A stretch of DNA of 64,000 nt, from contig CM066044.1 in assembly GCA_033557465.1 (NCBI GenBank), positions 194,982,184 through 195,046,183 on the forward strand, written 5' to 3'. Under the pieces are notes generated by a model, which was given only the letters and a program-made list of their open reading frames with translations, did not search any database and was not told the DNA's origin. A program made the translations under genes and the position numbers. This document shows positions 22,556 through 33,467 of the stretch, piece after piece; positions within the stretch are counted from its first letter, which is position 1, and each line of letters opens with the position of its first letter. This DNA is from Ichthyophis bannanicus (Eukaryota > Chordata > Amphibia > Gymnophiona > Ichthyophiidae).

Positions 22556-23776
22556 TGGGATCCATAGGAAAAATGGTCTAACAAATTTTAAGAAATGTGA
22601 AGAGGAAATTTTATGAAGTCCTGTGTAAGTTAATTGTGTGCTTTTCTGCGCAAATTTCACACTTTATTTAAAAAGTCAGGAACTTGATTTTATAAAATGA
22701 GGTGTAAGTGGTTAAAAACAGTCCTATGCTGGTGTAAATTCCCATCCCTATATTTGTCAAGAACATTTGTAAATTATAACTTTATTCCCATAATGTGTAC
22801 ACGATAGCTAGATGTGCACAGAAAATGAGTTTGATCTGACTTATCATGCTCTTATTTTTTACTGCAAGAGGGAAAAGCTCTTCATTTCAGTAGGTCTCTA
22901 TGGGCTTATATGTTGCTGTATTGAAATGTCAACAGTGTACCTAATAAATATGATCCAATTTTAAAAAATACATACATACACACAAACATACACATATATA
23001 CAGACAGCGGCTATCACGGTTATATGGATGCGTGCATGTCATTATTACAATATTATGTATGTGTTTTTATAAGCTGTATAGGATGCTTTGCAAGACTGTA
23101 TAGCCTAGAAATTTTAATAAATGGAAATAGAAAGACAGACCAGGACCAAAGTGTTTAGAAAAAGAACAGACAGATAACAGTAGAAAAAGGTTTTTATTTT
23201 CATTCTGGTGTCTGGAATATGTCAGCTTTGGCAATGTGCATCTCTTACATCTTTGCATTTTGCTCAGTACAGAAACTGCACTTGTTGGCATTTCTCCAGT
23301 TTGCATTGTATGAGAGCGTGGTCTCGTGGCTGCCATTTATTGAACAAATACATCTCATACAGGCATCAACTTGTTTCTCCAAAATGTATGCATTGGATGG
23401 ACTGGCATTTGAAAACAAAAAGGCACAAATGCAGTCATGCAATGGACTGTAAAATGTTAAAGCATCGTAGTAGTTTTAAAAAGCCATGCCACAACCTGCT
23501 GCATCAAAAGCAGCACTGTCTCTTCTAAAGTGTCTTTTGCCATAATGTGTATTCAGGGGCTTGTAGGAGCAAAAGGTCATGCCCCCTTTCATTCGCATGG
23601 CAAGTGACAGAGGAAATTGGCATAAACTGTTTAATCTAGTTTTGCTGATATGGCCATGACAGAGAAAACGTGCTAAAAAAATCACTCTCATAGGCTCCGA
23701 TGGAAGATGTATGGCAGTGGCAAAGAATGTCCCATATATTTTTCAGCTTTGAATGTGGATGAATTAGCCAGAGGCA
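22556..23776. other. No gene recognised
   Basis: AT-rich sequence with a short ACATACAC-type microsatellite at 22970-23005. Short open frames on both strands overlap each other and show no domain. Confidence 0.3.
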
Positions 23777-24541
23777 TCATGATGGGAGTGGCCTGACCAG
23801 CTTTCCCGCCTGTGCTTCCAAATCAGCTGCTGTCAGCACAGCACAGCCCTCTAGGAGTCTGTACCACACAGGGTCCTGGATTCTCATGCTGGTCTTGCAG
23901 TTCACATAAGAACAAAGACACCTGTACAGTTCAAACCTGCAGAGTGGAGCGGTGCTGGAAGCAGCTGCCTCGAGGGTCAATGTGGGAGGGACTGCGGAAT
24001 AAGTAATGCTTATGGAACTGTTTTGCTGGCAGGGGAGGAGGGTAAAGGCAGGAAGGCTGACAGAGGACGGTGGCATGATGACTGACTGAGGGGCTGGTTT
24101 GCAGGCTGAGCACATAGGCTGGTTAACGAGAAGGGAATGGTTGCTTAAGGACAGGCAGCTTTGGGGGGCTAGGTTACTTGTCTTATGGAGGAGGAGGAGG
24201 ATGACAGGAGCAGGCTTGCAAAATGCTAAGAACAGGAGAGGGGGATGGCTTGTATGTGAAAGAGCGAGCGAGCATCTAATGATGGGGTTGGGAATATGAC
24301 AGGGAGCAGAACAGGTGAAGAGGAAGAGACGCCTACCTCGCTCCTCCCAAACTACATCTCTCTTCAACTGCATAAACCTTTCTTCCTTTCTCTCCATCTT
24401 CTCCCATTCCAGATATCTAATTCTCCCCATCTCCTTTCTTCTCCAGTCTCCTGTTAATGTTCTTCTTAATACCTCTAGTCTGCCAAGCAGCTTCTTTTCA
24501 AAGCTCCCAATATGTGCAGACATACCGTTCTTTATAATCAA
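23777..24541 (-). CDS. Unassigned 254-codon open frame (hypothetical, doubtful)
   Basis: A minus-strand open frame whose first codon here is TTG, with a stop upstream near 24581. The first 65 codons encode a charged, probably helical segment with many E, K and R (EMGRIRYLEWEKMERKEERF, then VVWEER). The remainder is Ser/Pro/Leu-rich and less protein-like. A possible splice donor (GAG|GTAGGC, minus strand) lies right after VVWEER near 24338. One possibility is therefore a decayed or real exon covering only 24340-24600, with chance open sequence beyond. I do not recognise the family. It lies just left of the truncated DIRS copy 5. Confidence 0.25.
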   Translation of the reverse strand: MIIKNGMSAHIGSFEKKLLGRLEVLRRTLTGDWRRKEMGRIRYLEWEKMERKEERFMQLKRDVVWEERGRRLFLFTCSAPCHIPNPIIRCSLALSHTSHPPLLFLAFCKPAPVILLLLHKTSNLAPQSCLSLSNHSLLVNQPMCSACKPAPQSVIMPPSSVSLPAFTLLPCQQNSSISITYSAVPPTLTLEAAASSTAPLCRFELYRCLCSYVNCKTSMRIQDPVWYRLLEGCAVLTAADLEAQAGKLVRPLPS

Positions 24542-24649
24542 GTCAGTGGTGTCAAGACATTTGGGACTAGTTCTGCATCCTCAGCCACATTTTCCTGGTC
24601 TCTGACGACATCTCTTGTTTCTTGATGATTTTCCTTTCTCCCTTTCCTA

Positions 24650-26392
24650 ACAGAGAAGGGTCGTGTAGTAACACTGTTTTTGTGGTTTCCCTTTTACCAC
24701 TATGTTTGCTTTTCTAGCATCAAGGGGCTGGATTTTCACCTGGCACAGTGCTGCTTTGTCTGCCATGGGTTTCCCGAAGAGATTTTCTCCAATACAGGGG
24801 ACATCAATGAGTTTGTCCTGAACCCATTGTTCGAGGTCAGACAACTGCAGCCATGCCTGGCTGAGGACTCAAAGCAGTCGTATGCTGCTTGGGATAAAAC
24901 CTTCCAGCACTCCTTGACTGCAGGAGCCAGAGACTGGAACCGCTGGAGATGCTCCCCATTGAGACCAGCTGAGAAACCGGCGAGTTCCCTCACCAGGTCT
25001 TTGAGGTACATGCCGATGAACAGTTGATAGGATTGGACTCGGCACGCAAGCATCGATCCCTGGAAGACCTTTCGGCTGAGAACGTCGAGGGTCCGGGCCT
25101 CTGTCTGGTGACACAGAGGAAGGGGTCTTTTGGCTCGAGTCTGTGCATGGCAGACTCAACGACCACTGAGTTGTGGGGAAGATGGGTCTTCTGGAACTCA
25201 GGGCTTCGGTGGACTCAGTACATGGAGTCAAGTCACCTGCTGGCAATGGGCACCGATGCCAGTGTCTCCCACATACAGAGAAAGAGACACTTGAGGATCA
25301 GAGGGTACTTTGAGGGCCTCTTTTGGAGGGGCCTCATACTGGAGAATCTCCAGTTCCTCCGTGTGAGGGTCGTCCTCTGCCTCGGTCTCGAAGGCGAGCA
25401 CCTTAGCCATGTCCCGCACAAAGTTGATGTCCTTAGGCGGGTAACGGTGCCAGGACACTGGGGGAGATGGGTCTGAGGGCATATCTCGGTGTTGCTAAAT
25501 GTTCGGGGGACTCCTTGTCCTTGGTCCCCCAATCCAACTCTAAGTCCAAGGACGGGTCTGAGGCCACCGCAGTCGAAGACTGAGCCTGAAGGCCTGCGAC
25601 CTCTGGAAGACCTGCGCTCCAAGCTGCATGCACTCACTGGAGAGAAAGAGAGTCCAGAAGAATGGGACTGGGGCCCTCGTCCAATGCCGATGGCTCTCTC
25701 AAGGCTGATGGCATTTGAGGATTGGCTCAAAGTCCAGGGAAGCCCTCGATGTCGAGGGTCCTTTCGTCGGGGGCAGATGAACCAGATGAACCAGACATGA
25801 ATGCCCACTGCTGGGCCAGGAGGGCAGAGATACTACACTCCAAGGCCACCATCCTGGTCTCCATGCCAGTTGGCTCCGCAGCCTTCGATGCAGGCACCAA
25901 AGATTTTGGGCCTGGCATCGGCTCCATCAAGGTGGAGTCGTAGACAAGGATGGCCTTGGATGTCCGAGACCGGTCACCGGATGCCGACAATTCCTTCCAG
26001 GGCAGCCTGTGAGCCCGCTCCCGCTCCAACCCCTCAGACTCACGCCGGGGACTGCGAGGCCTAGAGTGGAATTTTCCAGTCTTTCCAGACCCGTTCTCCT
26101 AGGAGGGCTTTGACTTCTTGCATTCCACCTTTGAAAACTTCCTCTCGGAGGAAACGTGTCTGCGGGACTCCGAGGCAGCTCAGGGCACAGAGGTACCTGA
26201 GAGGGCCCTGGAGCATAGCATTGCCGGAGTCTCCAGGGCATAGTCAGACTTGTAGAAGAACTTTTCCTGCTGCAGCTGACGGCTCTTGATGGCCTTTGGA
26301 GTCGTGATCCTGCAAAGTTCACAGTCCAAGTCATCGTGGTCTGGCCCAAGGCAGCGGAGGCAGTAGTCATGTGGGTTGGTGAGGGATATCAT
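24650..26392 (-). pseudogene. DIRS gag-like protein (copy 5), broken
   Basis: From the N-terminal side, 26392-26180 gives YCLRCLGPDHDDLDCELC, a C-x2-C-x4-H ... C-x2-C zinc-knuckle-like motif. Middle pieces follow in at least three frames (26029-25727, 25808-25233). The C-terminal side (25053-24650) contains AAYDCFESSAR, then DLEQWVQDKLIDVPCIGENL and FGKP. The same landmarks (DCFE...; DLEIWVQDKL; CTGENLFGK) occur in copy 2 at 49160-49010. Several stops and shifts make it non-functional. Confidence 0.72.
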
Positions 26393-26848
26393 CTTACTGC
26401 ATCAATCAGATTTCTTGAAGCCGCTGGAGGCCATTGGGAAAAAGGGGGCCCTGCTGCATGGCATGGGTCCAAGGCCTACTGCCAAAAAAGGGTGCGAAGT
26501 GCCGGTTGAGAAACAACTCGAGAAAAACCCCCACAAAGGAATGAACCCGAGGAATGATACTGAGGCAATGGGAAAGGAACAGGTACGCATACAAGATAAA
26601 ACAAGACAAATAAATAAATAAACCCCACAGTTTTTCCAGGGGGAAACTGGACAGACGTACAGAGGGCTCCATGGAAAAAGGGAGACTGAGGCAAGATTGA
26701 ACTCTTGGGCGGGAAGGGGACAATGCATGTGTGGTGCATCTCCCAAAGGCTTTCTTTGAAAGCTGGGGAGATGCTTCCATGCAGACTCCACTGGCACAGA
26801 CATCACCCATATGTGAGGACCGACTTCCTGCTTGTTCCCAGAGAACAT
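24650..26848 (-). mobile_element. DIRS retrotransposon copy 5, truncated
   Basis: Minus-strand gag-like sequence at 24650-26390 is followed by a leader and a terminal repeat ending at 26848. The terminal block (26720-26848) contains CATCTCCCAAAGGCTTTCTT, then CATATGTGAGGACCGACTTC and CTGCTTGTTCCCAGAG, comparable to 3960-4095. RT, recombinase, ICR and left terminus are missing. The right end reads TTCCCAGAGAACA, slightly different from the ...TTCCTGGAGAT of the other copies. Confidence 0.75.
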
Positions 26849-27934
26849 AAGATATAATCGAAACAAAATAAAGTCATCATAGACAAAACCAATTAAATGG
26901 GACAATAACACCAGCCACTCCAATGAATATTCAAAGCAATAACAATTCATCTGCCTTATAAAAACTCTTCCTCCAAAAAATGAGCCATTACCAATTAACA
27001 AAATCTGAACAAATCATCCTCAAAACGTAAATCACGAGGCAGCATGTTCCACGATGTTGATGCACTTGAAGGATATATGGCTAGTCCGGTCACTGGCCAG
27101 CATCCAGAGGGCAGCTAAGTCTCACCACTATTTTGATAATACTTCCACCCACCCATACATAGCCCCTTCTTATACACAAAGTATCTGGCCATTCAGCTGT
27201 ATTTCCAGTCCGCTATTATCCCTGTACGTTCTGAAAATACACAGATAGTGACATTATACATTCACTGGCTTCAATTGAATCCTGGGCCAAAGCTTTTTAT
27301 TGGTTGTTTGTCCCATGCAAAGAATAATTACACTTTATGTGATTTGCGCAAAGAATGCATAAAGAGAGAATGATATAAAGTGTAAACATGGGGGGGGGCA
27401 AATTTAATAAAAGGGTTTTCTGCATGTAAAGCTTGTTTTACATGCAGAAAATGCCTCTTATTACTGCATGGCGGTATAAGTACATATGAATATGCACAGC
27501 AACAAGACACAAGCTACTTCTGCATTGTGTAGCTGGGCGAAGCAGAAGTAGAATGTAGAGTAGATGTGCACACTTACACCAACTCTTGGGCATGTGTAAA
27601 CATGCATTGGCTTTTGCGAGCTGGTTCTAGTTGACTATTTTCTAAAGGCACATAGATGCCTGTGTTGTCTTTATAAAATAGACACCTTTTTAGGCTTTTC
27701 ATAATAAGGGGGTTATTTTTAGAAGCCCTATACGTACATTGGCCATCTGAAAATGGACACTCGACATCAAATCACAAGATCATCCCTGCACCCATTTTAG
27801 GAACTGGGTATATGGACAATCACAGCATGAGGATTTGGTTTGCAGCTCACTTGGTTTGCAGCTTGTTGTGTTGTAAGGGCTTGTGTGCATCAGTGATGCT
27901 GAGGGCTAAGTTAATGGTAGCCGAACTACTGTCA
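26849..27934. other. No gene; contains a perfect small hairpin and MITE-like sequence
   Basis: No coding sequence is recognised. At 27416-27454, TTTTCTGCATGTAAA and its reverse complement flank a 5-bp loop. The stretch 27400-27690 resembles 17760-18140 in inverted orientation. A poly-G run lies near 27391. Confidence 0.4.
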
Positions 27935-29905
27935 GGGTCTCCCAAGATGTACAGACCTCAGCTGAGGTGCCAGACCAAGACTCCTCTCTCCCCCCCTCCC
28001 TCTCCTTCTGCCTCTCCAAACGCCCCCTCTCCCCCTTCTTCTGGTGCCTTCCCCAATACATGGCACTCCTTTCACCCAGTTTCTTCTGCTGAACTCCTTA
28101 AGGTCCTTTCTTCATCTCGCAAGACAACCTGCCCACTTGACCCTCTCCCCTCCTCTTGGCTTCTTGATCCCGCCCTCCAACTTCTCCCATATATCTTGGC
28201 TATAGTCAATTCCAGCTCAATGCCGGCACCTTCCCCACGCAGTGGAAACATGCCATGGTTCGCCCTCTCTTGAAGAAACCCTCCCTCGATCCCAGTCTCC
28301 CCGCAAATTGGCGCCCAGTCTCAAACCTTCCCTTTCTCTCTAAAGTTCTCGAATCACTAGTCTTCTCTCAGCTCTCAGCTCATCTTGATTCCACTCTTTC
28401 CCTTCATCCCCGTCAATCTGGCTTTAGGACTGGGCACAGCACTGAAACTATACTTCTTTTGCCCTTCTGAGTGAACTCCACCGTTCTCACGATCGGGGTG
28501 ATTTATCAATTGCTGTCTCTCTGGATCTCTCCGCCGCTTTTGATGTTATAGATCACCGTACCCTTCTTACTCGCCTGTCTGACTCTGGTATCCGTGGCAC
28601 TGTGCTTCACTGGTTCAGGTCTTTCCTCTCTCTTCGCACTTTCGCTGTCCATTCCGGCACCACTGCCTCGGACCCTTTCTCTTTGCACTGTGGTGTCCCG
28701 CAAGGCTCCATTCTCGCCCCTCTGCTTTTTAATGTTTTTCTTGCCTCACTTGCCCTCCTCATCCAGCAGTCTGGCCTTTCCTCCTACTTTTATGCCGATG
28801 ATATCCTTCTTATCCATCATACCAACTCTGTATCCCCGGACCTCTCTGCTCTTAACCACTGCCTCGATCTTATTGCGTCCTGGTTCTCTGACAATCTTCT
28901 GTGTGTCAATCCCTCTAAGTCCTCAGCTATCTGGTTCTCCTTCTCTACCTCCCCTCCCACCTTAGCCCCTACCATGTCCTCCCTTCCCATCCCGCTTGTC
29001 CCCTCTCTCCGCTACCTTGGTGTTACCCTTGATTCCTCTTTGTCCTTTCACCCCCACATTTCCTCCCTTGTTCGAAACGGCTTCTTTCATCTTTGTCGCA
29101 TCCGTTCCCTCCGGCCTTACCTCTCTGCCGATTCTCTTACTACTCTGGTCCTCTCCCTTATCATCTCCCGCTTAGACTACTGTAACTCCATTTTTGCTGG
29201 CCTTCCTTCTTATCAAATTCATCGCCTTCAGCTCATTCAGAATACTGCTGCCCTTTTGATCACTTTCTCTTCCCCTCATGATCACGTCACTCCTTGCCTT
29301 CTTTCCCTTCACTGGCTTCCCGTTAAATTTCGGTTCATTTATAAATACCTTATTACCACCCACAAAGTTCTTCACACAGGTACTCCCCAATATTTATCCA
29401 ACCTTATCTTTCATCAACCCGTCCCTCGCCTTCTCCGTTCTTCTCACAGTAACCGCCTTTTTCTTCCCTCCCCGTCTCAAGCCCATCTCGAACTTACCCG
29501 TCATTCCGCTTTCTTTTTCTTAAGTCCTGCTCTATGGAACTCTCTTCCCCACTCACTCCGCACCGAACCTTCATTTCCACATTTCAAAGCCCTTCTCAAG
29601 ACCCATCTGTTTTCCCAGGCTTTTGATCTCCCAGCACCCCCCTGACAGTTACGCAGGCCCTTACACCGTATGTCACTCCAACCCTTCCCTTTCTTCCTTC
29701 GTCCTTCCTGTTGCCCCTAACTCTTTAGCCATACTGCTCTGTCTCTTTCTTTCTTTCTTTCTATCTATTTCTACAGCACTTTCCTGTCATTTGAATGGTG
29801 TTCCTTTTCCCTCTTTAATTTTCTGGCAGCCTGCTTTTATTGTACACCGCTCTGATACTCCGGTTTGGGCGGTTTATCAAGTCTCATAAATAAAAAATAA
29901 AAAGA
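27935..29905 (+). mobile_element. L2-type LINE, nearly open
   Basis: Pre-RT sequence, RT and C-terminal domain are present, followed by a 3' UTR with a CTTT microsatellite (29745-29765). The 3' end reads TTGTACACCGCTCTGATACT, then GGGCGGTTTATCAAG and an (AAATAAA) tail. It is strongly pyrimidine-rich on the plus strand. The endonuclease is missing, so it is 5'-truncated. The 3' end abuts the RTE element at about 29906. Confidence 0.85.
27990..29645 (+). pseudogene. L2 reverse transcriptase, one or two frameshifts
   Basis: Order: 27812-28273 (pre-RT, PLDPLPSSWLLDP), 28255-28470 (RPVSNLPFLSKVLESLV, QSGFRTGHSTET), 28480-28600 (VSLDLSAAFDVIDHRTLL, catalytic Asp), then one 347-codon open frame 28602-29645 with CGVPQGSILAPLLFNVF, YADDI, LRYLGVTLDSSL and LWNSLPHSLRTEPSFPHFKA. 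The active-site YADD is intact. Frame changes occur near 28260 and 28460. It could have been active relatively recently compared with the other L2 copies here. Confidence 0.85.
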
Positions 29906-30039
29906 CAAACCACCCATTTGGGCAGCAGCAGAATGGGACGGTGTTGGCGGCAGAGGATCACATTTCTGTGACAATTGCAACAACATTAGAATTAAACTGC
30001 GTGGAAGAAAGGCCTGGCAATCTACTTCTGTAGCATGAC

Positions 30040-32830
30040 ATGAAAATCCAGTGGATAGTCACAACAAAACAAAATGCACTAATAGTGCTGGAAGACGAGA
30101 CCCCCGGATCAGAAGGCACTCAACTGGCTACTGGGGAGAAGCAGAAGCCTTTTCAGAGTAAAGCCAGCATTTATGAGGTGATTGGATCAAAGTCCTCGAG
30201 ATGTCTGACTGCTGATGTAGTTGCGCATGAAATGAGAGTCAGGAGTTGCAAAGATATCTTACATATTGGCACATGGAATGTACGGAGCATGAACCAAGGG
30301 AAGTTGGAGGTGGTCAAGAATGAAATGGAACATGTACAACTCGATCTCTGTTGGGTGTCAGCGAACTGAAATGGACTGGCATAGGGCATTTTGCATCTGA
30401 TGATCACAAGGTTTACTATGCTGGAATTAAGCCAAAAAAAACGGTGTTGCATTTGTAATTACTGTAAGAAGAAACTTGCAAGAACTGTAATGAAATTAAG
30501 TGTTCACTGATTGCACTGTATTTCTATTCATCTATGAGGAATGCCCTTCAGCACAACTATAATTCAAGTATATGCCCCAACAGCTGCTGCGGAAGGGGAC
30601 GAAGTTGATGAGTTCTAGAAACATGCACAAGCTGAAATTGACAGAACATGCAAACAGGATATCCTGATAGTCATGGGTGACTGGAATGCAAAAGCTGGCA
30701 ACAAAGAAGGCAGCAAAGTGGTTGGAAAATATGGTTGGCAACAGAAACAAAGCTGGAGAAAGACCGATAGAATTCTGCAAGACCAACGATCTATACATCT
30801 CAAACACCTTCTTCCAGCAACATAAATGGAGACTGTTCACATGGACTTCGCCCAATAGATTGTACAAAAATCAAATTGACTGCATCTATGGAAGGCAACA
30901 ATGGAAAAGCTCTATAACATCAACAAAGACAAAACCTGGATCTAACTGTGGTACAGATCACCAACTACTAGTACGCAAACTCAAGCTAAAGTTGAAAAGG
31001 AGCAAGCCTCTCATGAATGTAGCAAAATATGACCTTGAGAATACACCATCGGAATTTAAAGACTGCCTGCAAAATGAATTTGCTGCTTTAGATACAAATG
31101 ACAGAGCTCCAGAAGAGTTATGGGATGACATCAAGGTGGTTATGTTGGAAGAAAATGAGAAATCTCTACAAAAAGGTAAAAAAGCAAAAACAGCCAAAAT
31201 GGATATCGAAGAAACTCTGAAAATTGCCCAGAAATGCAGAGAAGCTAAAGCCACAGAAGAAAGACAATCACAGAATTCAGAAATTTCCAATGTGCAGCAA
31301 GACAAGACAAGAAGTACCACAATGACAAATGCAAGGAAATAGAAGCAGAAACTATTACAGGAAGAACAAGATTGGCTTTCCTAAAGCTACGAGAGTTAAA
31401 GAAAAAATTCCAGCCTCAAATTGGAATGTTACAAGATGCTCAAGGATTCATGTTAAATGATGCTGAGAAAATTAAGAAAAGGTGGAAAGAATATACAGTC
31501 ATTATACGAAAAAGATCAAGTGGACCAACAGCCATTACAACCTGTACCTTATGATCCAGAACCATTGGTGATGAAAGAAGTCCAAGCAGCACTGAAAGCC
31601 TTATCAAAGAACAAAGCTCCTGGCATTGATGGCATTCCCATTGGAGTATTACAGCAATCTGATGCAGCTGTTACCATACTTACAAGACTCTGCCAGGAAA
31701 TTTTTGAAGACAATATCATGAACAACTGACTGAAAAAGATCTGTGCTTATATCAATACTAAAGAAAGTTGATCCAACTGACTGTGGAAATTATCGCACAA
31801 TTGCTCTGATCCCACACGCCACAAGATTCTACACAAGATTATTCAGCAGAGACTACAACTATACTTGGAATGAGAACTGCCTGACGTGCAAGAAGGGTTC
31901 AAGAAAGGGCAAGGAATAAGAGAGATCATCGCAGATGCAAGATGGATCCTTGAAAAGACTAAAGAATACCAAAAGGATATCTATATGTGTTTTATTGACT
32001 ACAGCAAGGCTTTTGACTGTGCAAACCATGAGAAACTCTAGGCTACATTAAGAAGCATGGGTATATCGGAACACCTGATAGTTCTCTTGCACAATCTTCA
32101 CATTGATCAACAAGCAACAGTTCAAACGGAACAAGAAGAAACAGAATGGTTTAAAATCAGCAAAGGAGAATGACAAGGCTGCATACTTTCCCCCTACCTG
32201 TTTCATTTATATGCAGAACAAATCATCAGAGAAACATAGAAATATGACGACAGAAAAAGACCACATGGCCTATCTAGTCTGTCCTTCCATATCAACAACT
32301 ACAACAGTCAGCAGGACTGTATGAAGACAACCGAGTTGTGAAGATTATGGAAGACTCAACAACCTTCGCTATATAGATGTCCCTTTAATGGCTGAAAGTG
32401 AAGACGATCTGAAACATTTGCTCCTCAAGATCAAGGAACAGTCTTAAAATGGGCCTGCACCTTAATGTAAAGAAGGCAAAGATCCTGACAACTGGCAAAA
32501 ATCAATAAGTTTATCACTGATGGAGAACAATTGAAATAGTGGACAACTTTAACCTACTTGGATCAACTATCAATAAAGAAACAAGCAGTCAAGAAATTTG
32601 ACAACACCCTGCTCTTGGCAGAATGGCTAGAACCTAGACAAGATTCTCAAGAACAGAGATGTCTCTCTCCATACAAAGATTTGATTCGTTCAAGCTATGG
32701 TATTTTCAATAACATCATATGTATGCGAAAGTTGGACAGTGAAAAAGATAGACAGGAAGTTAAACTAATGTCTTTGAATTATGGTGTTGGTGACAAATTC
32801 TGTGTATATCATGGGACTGCCTGAAGAACA
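30040..32830 (+). pseudogene. RTE endonuclease-reverse transcriptase, broken
   Basis: Endonuclease start: 30040-30369 with LHIGTWNVRSMNQGKLEVV. After frameshifts, VMGDWNAKAGN (about 30670) and then 30730-31342 with FQQHKWRLFTWTSPNRLYKN and GTDHQLLVRKLKLKLK. RT: 31457-31729 (KALSKNKAPGIDGIPI), then CFIDYSKAFDCANHEKL near 31990 and QGCILSPYLFHLYAE near 32180. The catalytic YADD position near 32365 reads YIDVP, and a short CR1-type repeat interrupts it at 32225-32325. Many stops. Dead copy. Confidence 0.8.
32225..32325. repeat. CR1-type 3'-end fragment inside the RTE
   Basis: The segment AGAAATATGACGACAGAAAA ... GGCCTATCTAGTCTGTCC, then TTCCATATCAAC, matches the minus-strand CR1 3' end at 16575-16650. 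It splits the RTE reverse transcriptase between LYAEQII and the catalytic loop. Confidence 0.65.
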
Positions 32831-32893
32831 AACCGGTCAGTAGTAGAGGAGATCAAAATAGTAATTACACTTACCTGGTAATTGTAGTTCCTT

Positions 32894-33028
32894 TAGCGAC
32901 GACAGTGCAGTCCTCAACTCCTCAACTTCTGGGTTGTCAACCTCCTCCTGCAGCTAGGAGACTGGCATGTGCAAATTCATGACATCACTGGATATATCCT
33001 GTCAGCTCCCCTCCTACTTCCAGTGTGA
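32894..33028. repeat. Left inverted terminal repeat of DIRS copy 3
   Basis: This is the reverse complement of 38695-38850 with few differences, for example GCAGCTAGGAGACTGGCATG here against CATGCCAGTCTCCTAGCTGC on the right. The outer 33 bp (32861-32893) are unique to the left end and are copied in the ICR. In element orientation this is the 3' end. Confidence 0.88.
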
Positions 33029-33354
33029 ACTATTAACAAAGCAGACTCAAAGGAGCAAGAAATAAGTAGCCAGTATGTGACATACAAAAAGAAACCTTTT
33101 TTTTTTTTTTTTTTAACGTGAAATCAATCCTGTATATATATATATTTTTTTTTTTTTTTTTTTTTTAAGCACTATGGCAACAGTGCTCCTGCCCGGTTTT
33201 CCATCCCTGCCTGCCGAGCGACAGACGCAGAGACAAAAGGCAGACTATAAAGACAGCGAAAAGAAACAGGAGAATGGAGTCGGCTCACCTGTATAAATTC
33301 TTCAATCCGAACTCCACTCCGGAACCCTGAAAATGACCGAAAGAGGGCGGGATG
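33029..33354. other. DIRS copy 3 region between terminal repeat and ICR
   Basis: Non-coding. It has two T-runs (33085-33113 and 33147-33167) around a short TA repeat, read as A-runs on the element sense strand. No gene. Confidence 0.6.
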
Positions 33355-33443
33355 GAGGACTGCACTGTCGTCGCTAAAGGAACTACAATTACCAGGTAAG
33401 TGTAATTACTATTTCCTTAGCGCTCCGCAGTGCAGTCCTCAAC
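33355..33443 (-). promoter_or_regulatory. Internal complementary region (ICR) of DIRS copy 3
   Basis: Positions 33355-33409 are the exact reverse complement of the left end 32861-32915 (55 of 55 bases). After a TAT spacer (33410-33412), 33413-33443 matches the reverse complement of the right end (TTCCTTAGCGCTCCGCAG...). In the DIRS model the ICR templates joining of the two ends into a circular DNA that the recombinase integrates. The spacer TAT is also the complement of the ATA next to the left terminus. Confidence 0.9.
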
Positions 33444-33467
33444 TTCTGGGATGTACCAGAGCAGTAC

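Noticed and set aside
33385..33420. A 25-bp mini-intron (GTAAGT ... TTCCTTAG) in the DIRS ICR
   Set aside because: Too short to be spliced; the ICR is simply the joined copy of the two element ends. The terminal motifs themselves are reported separately.
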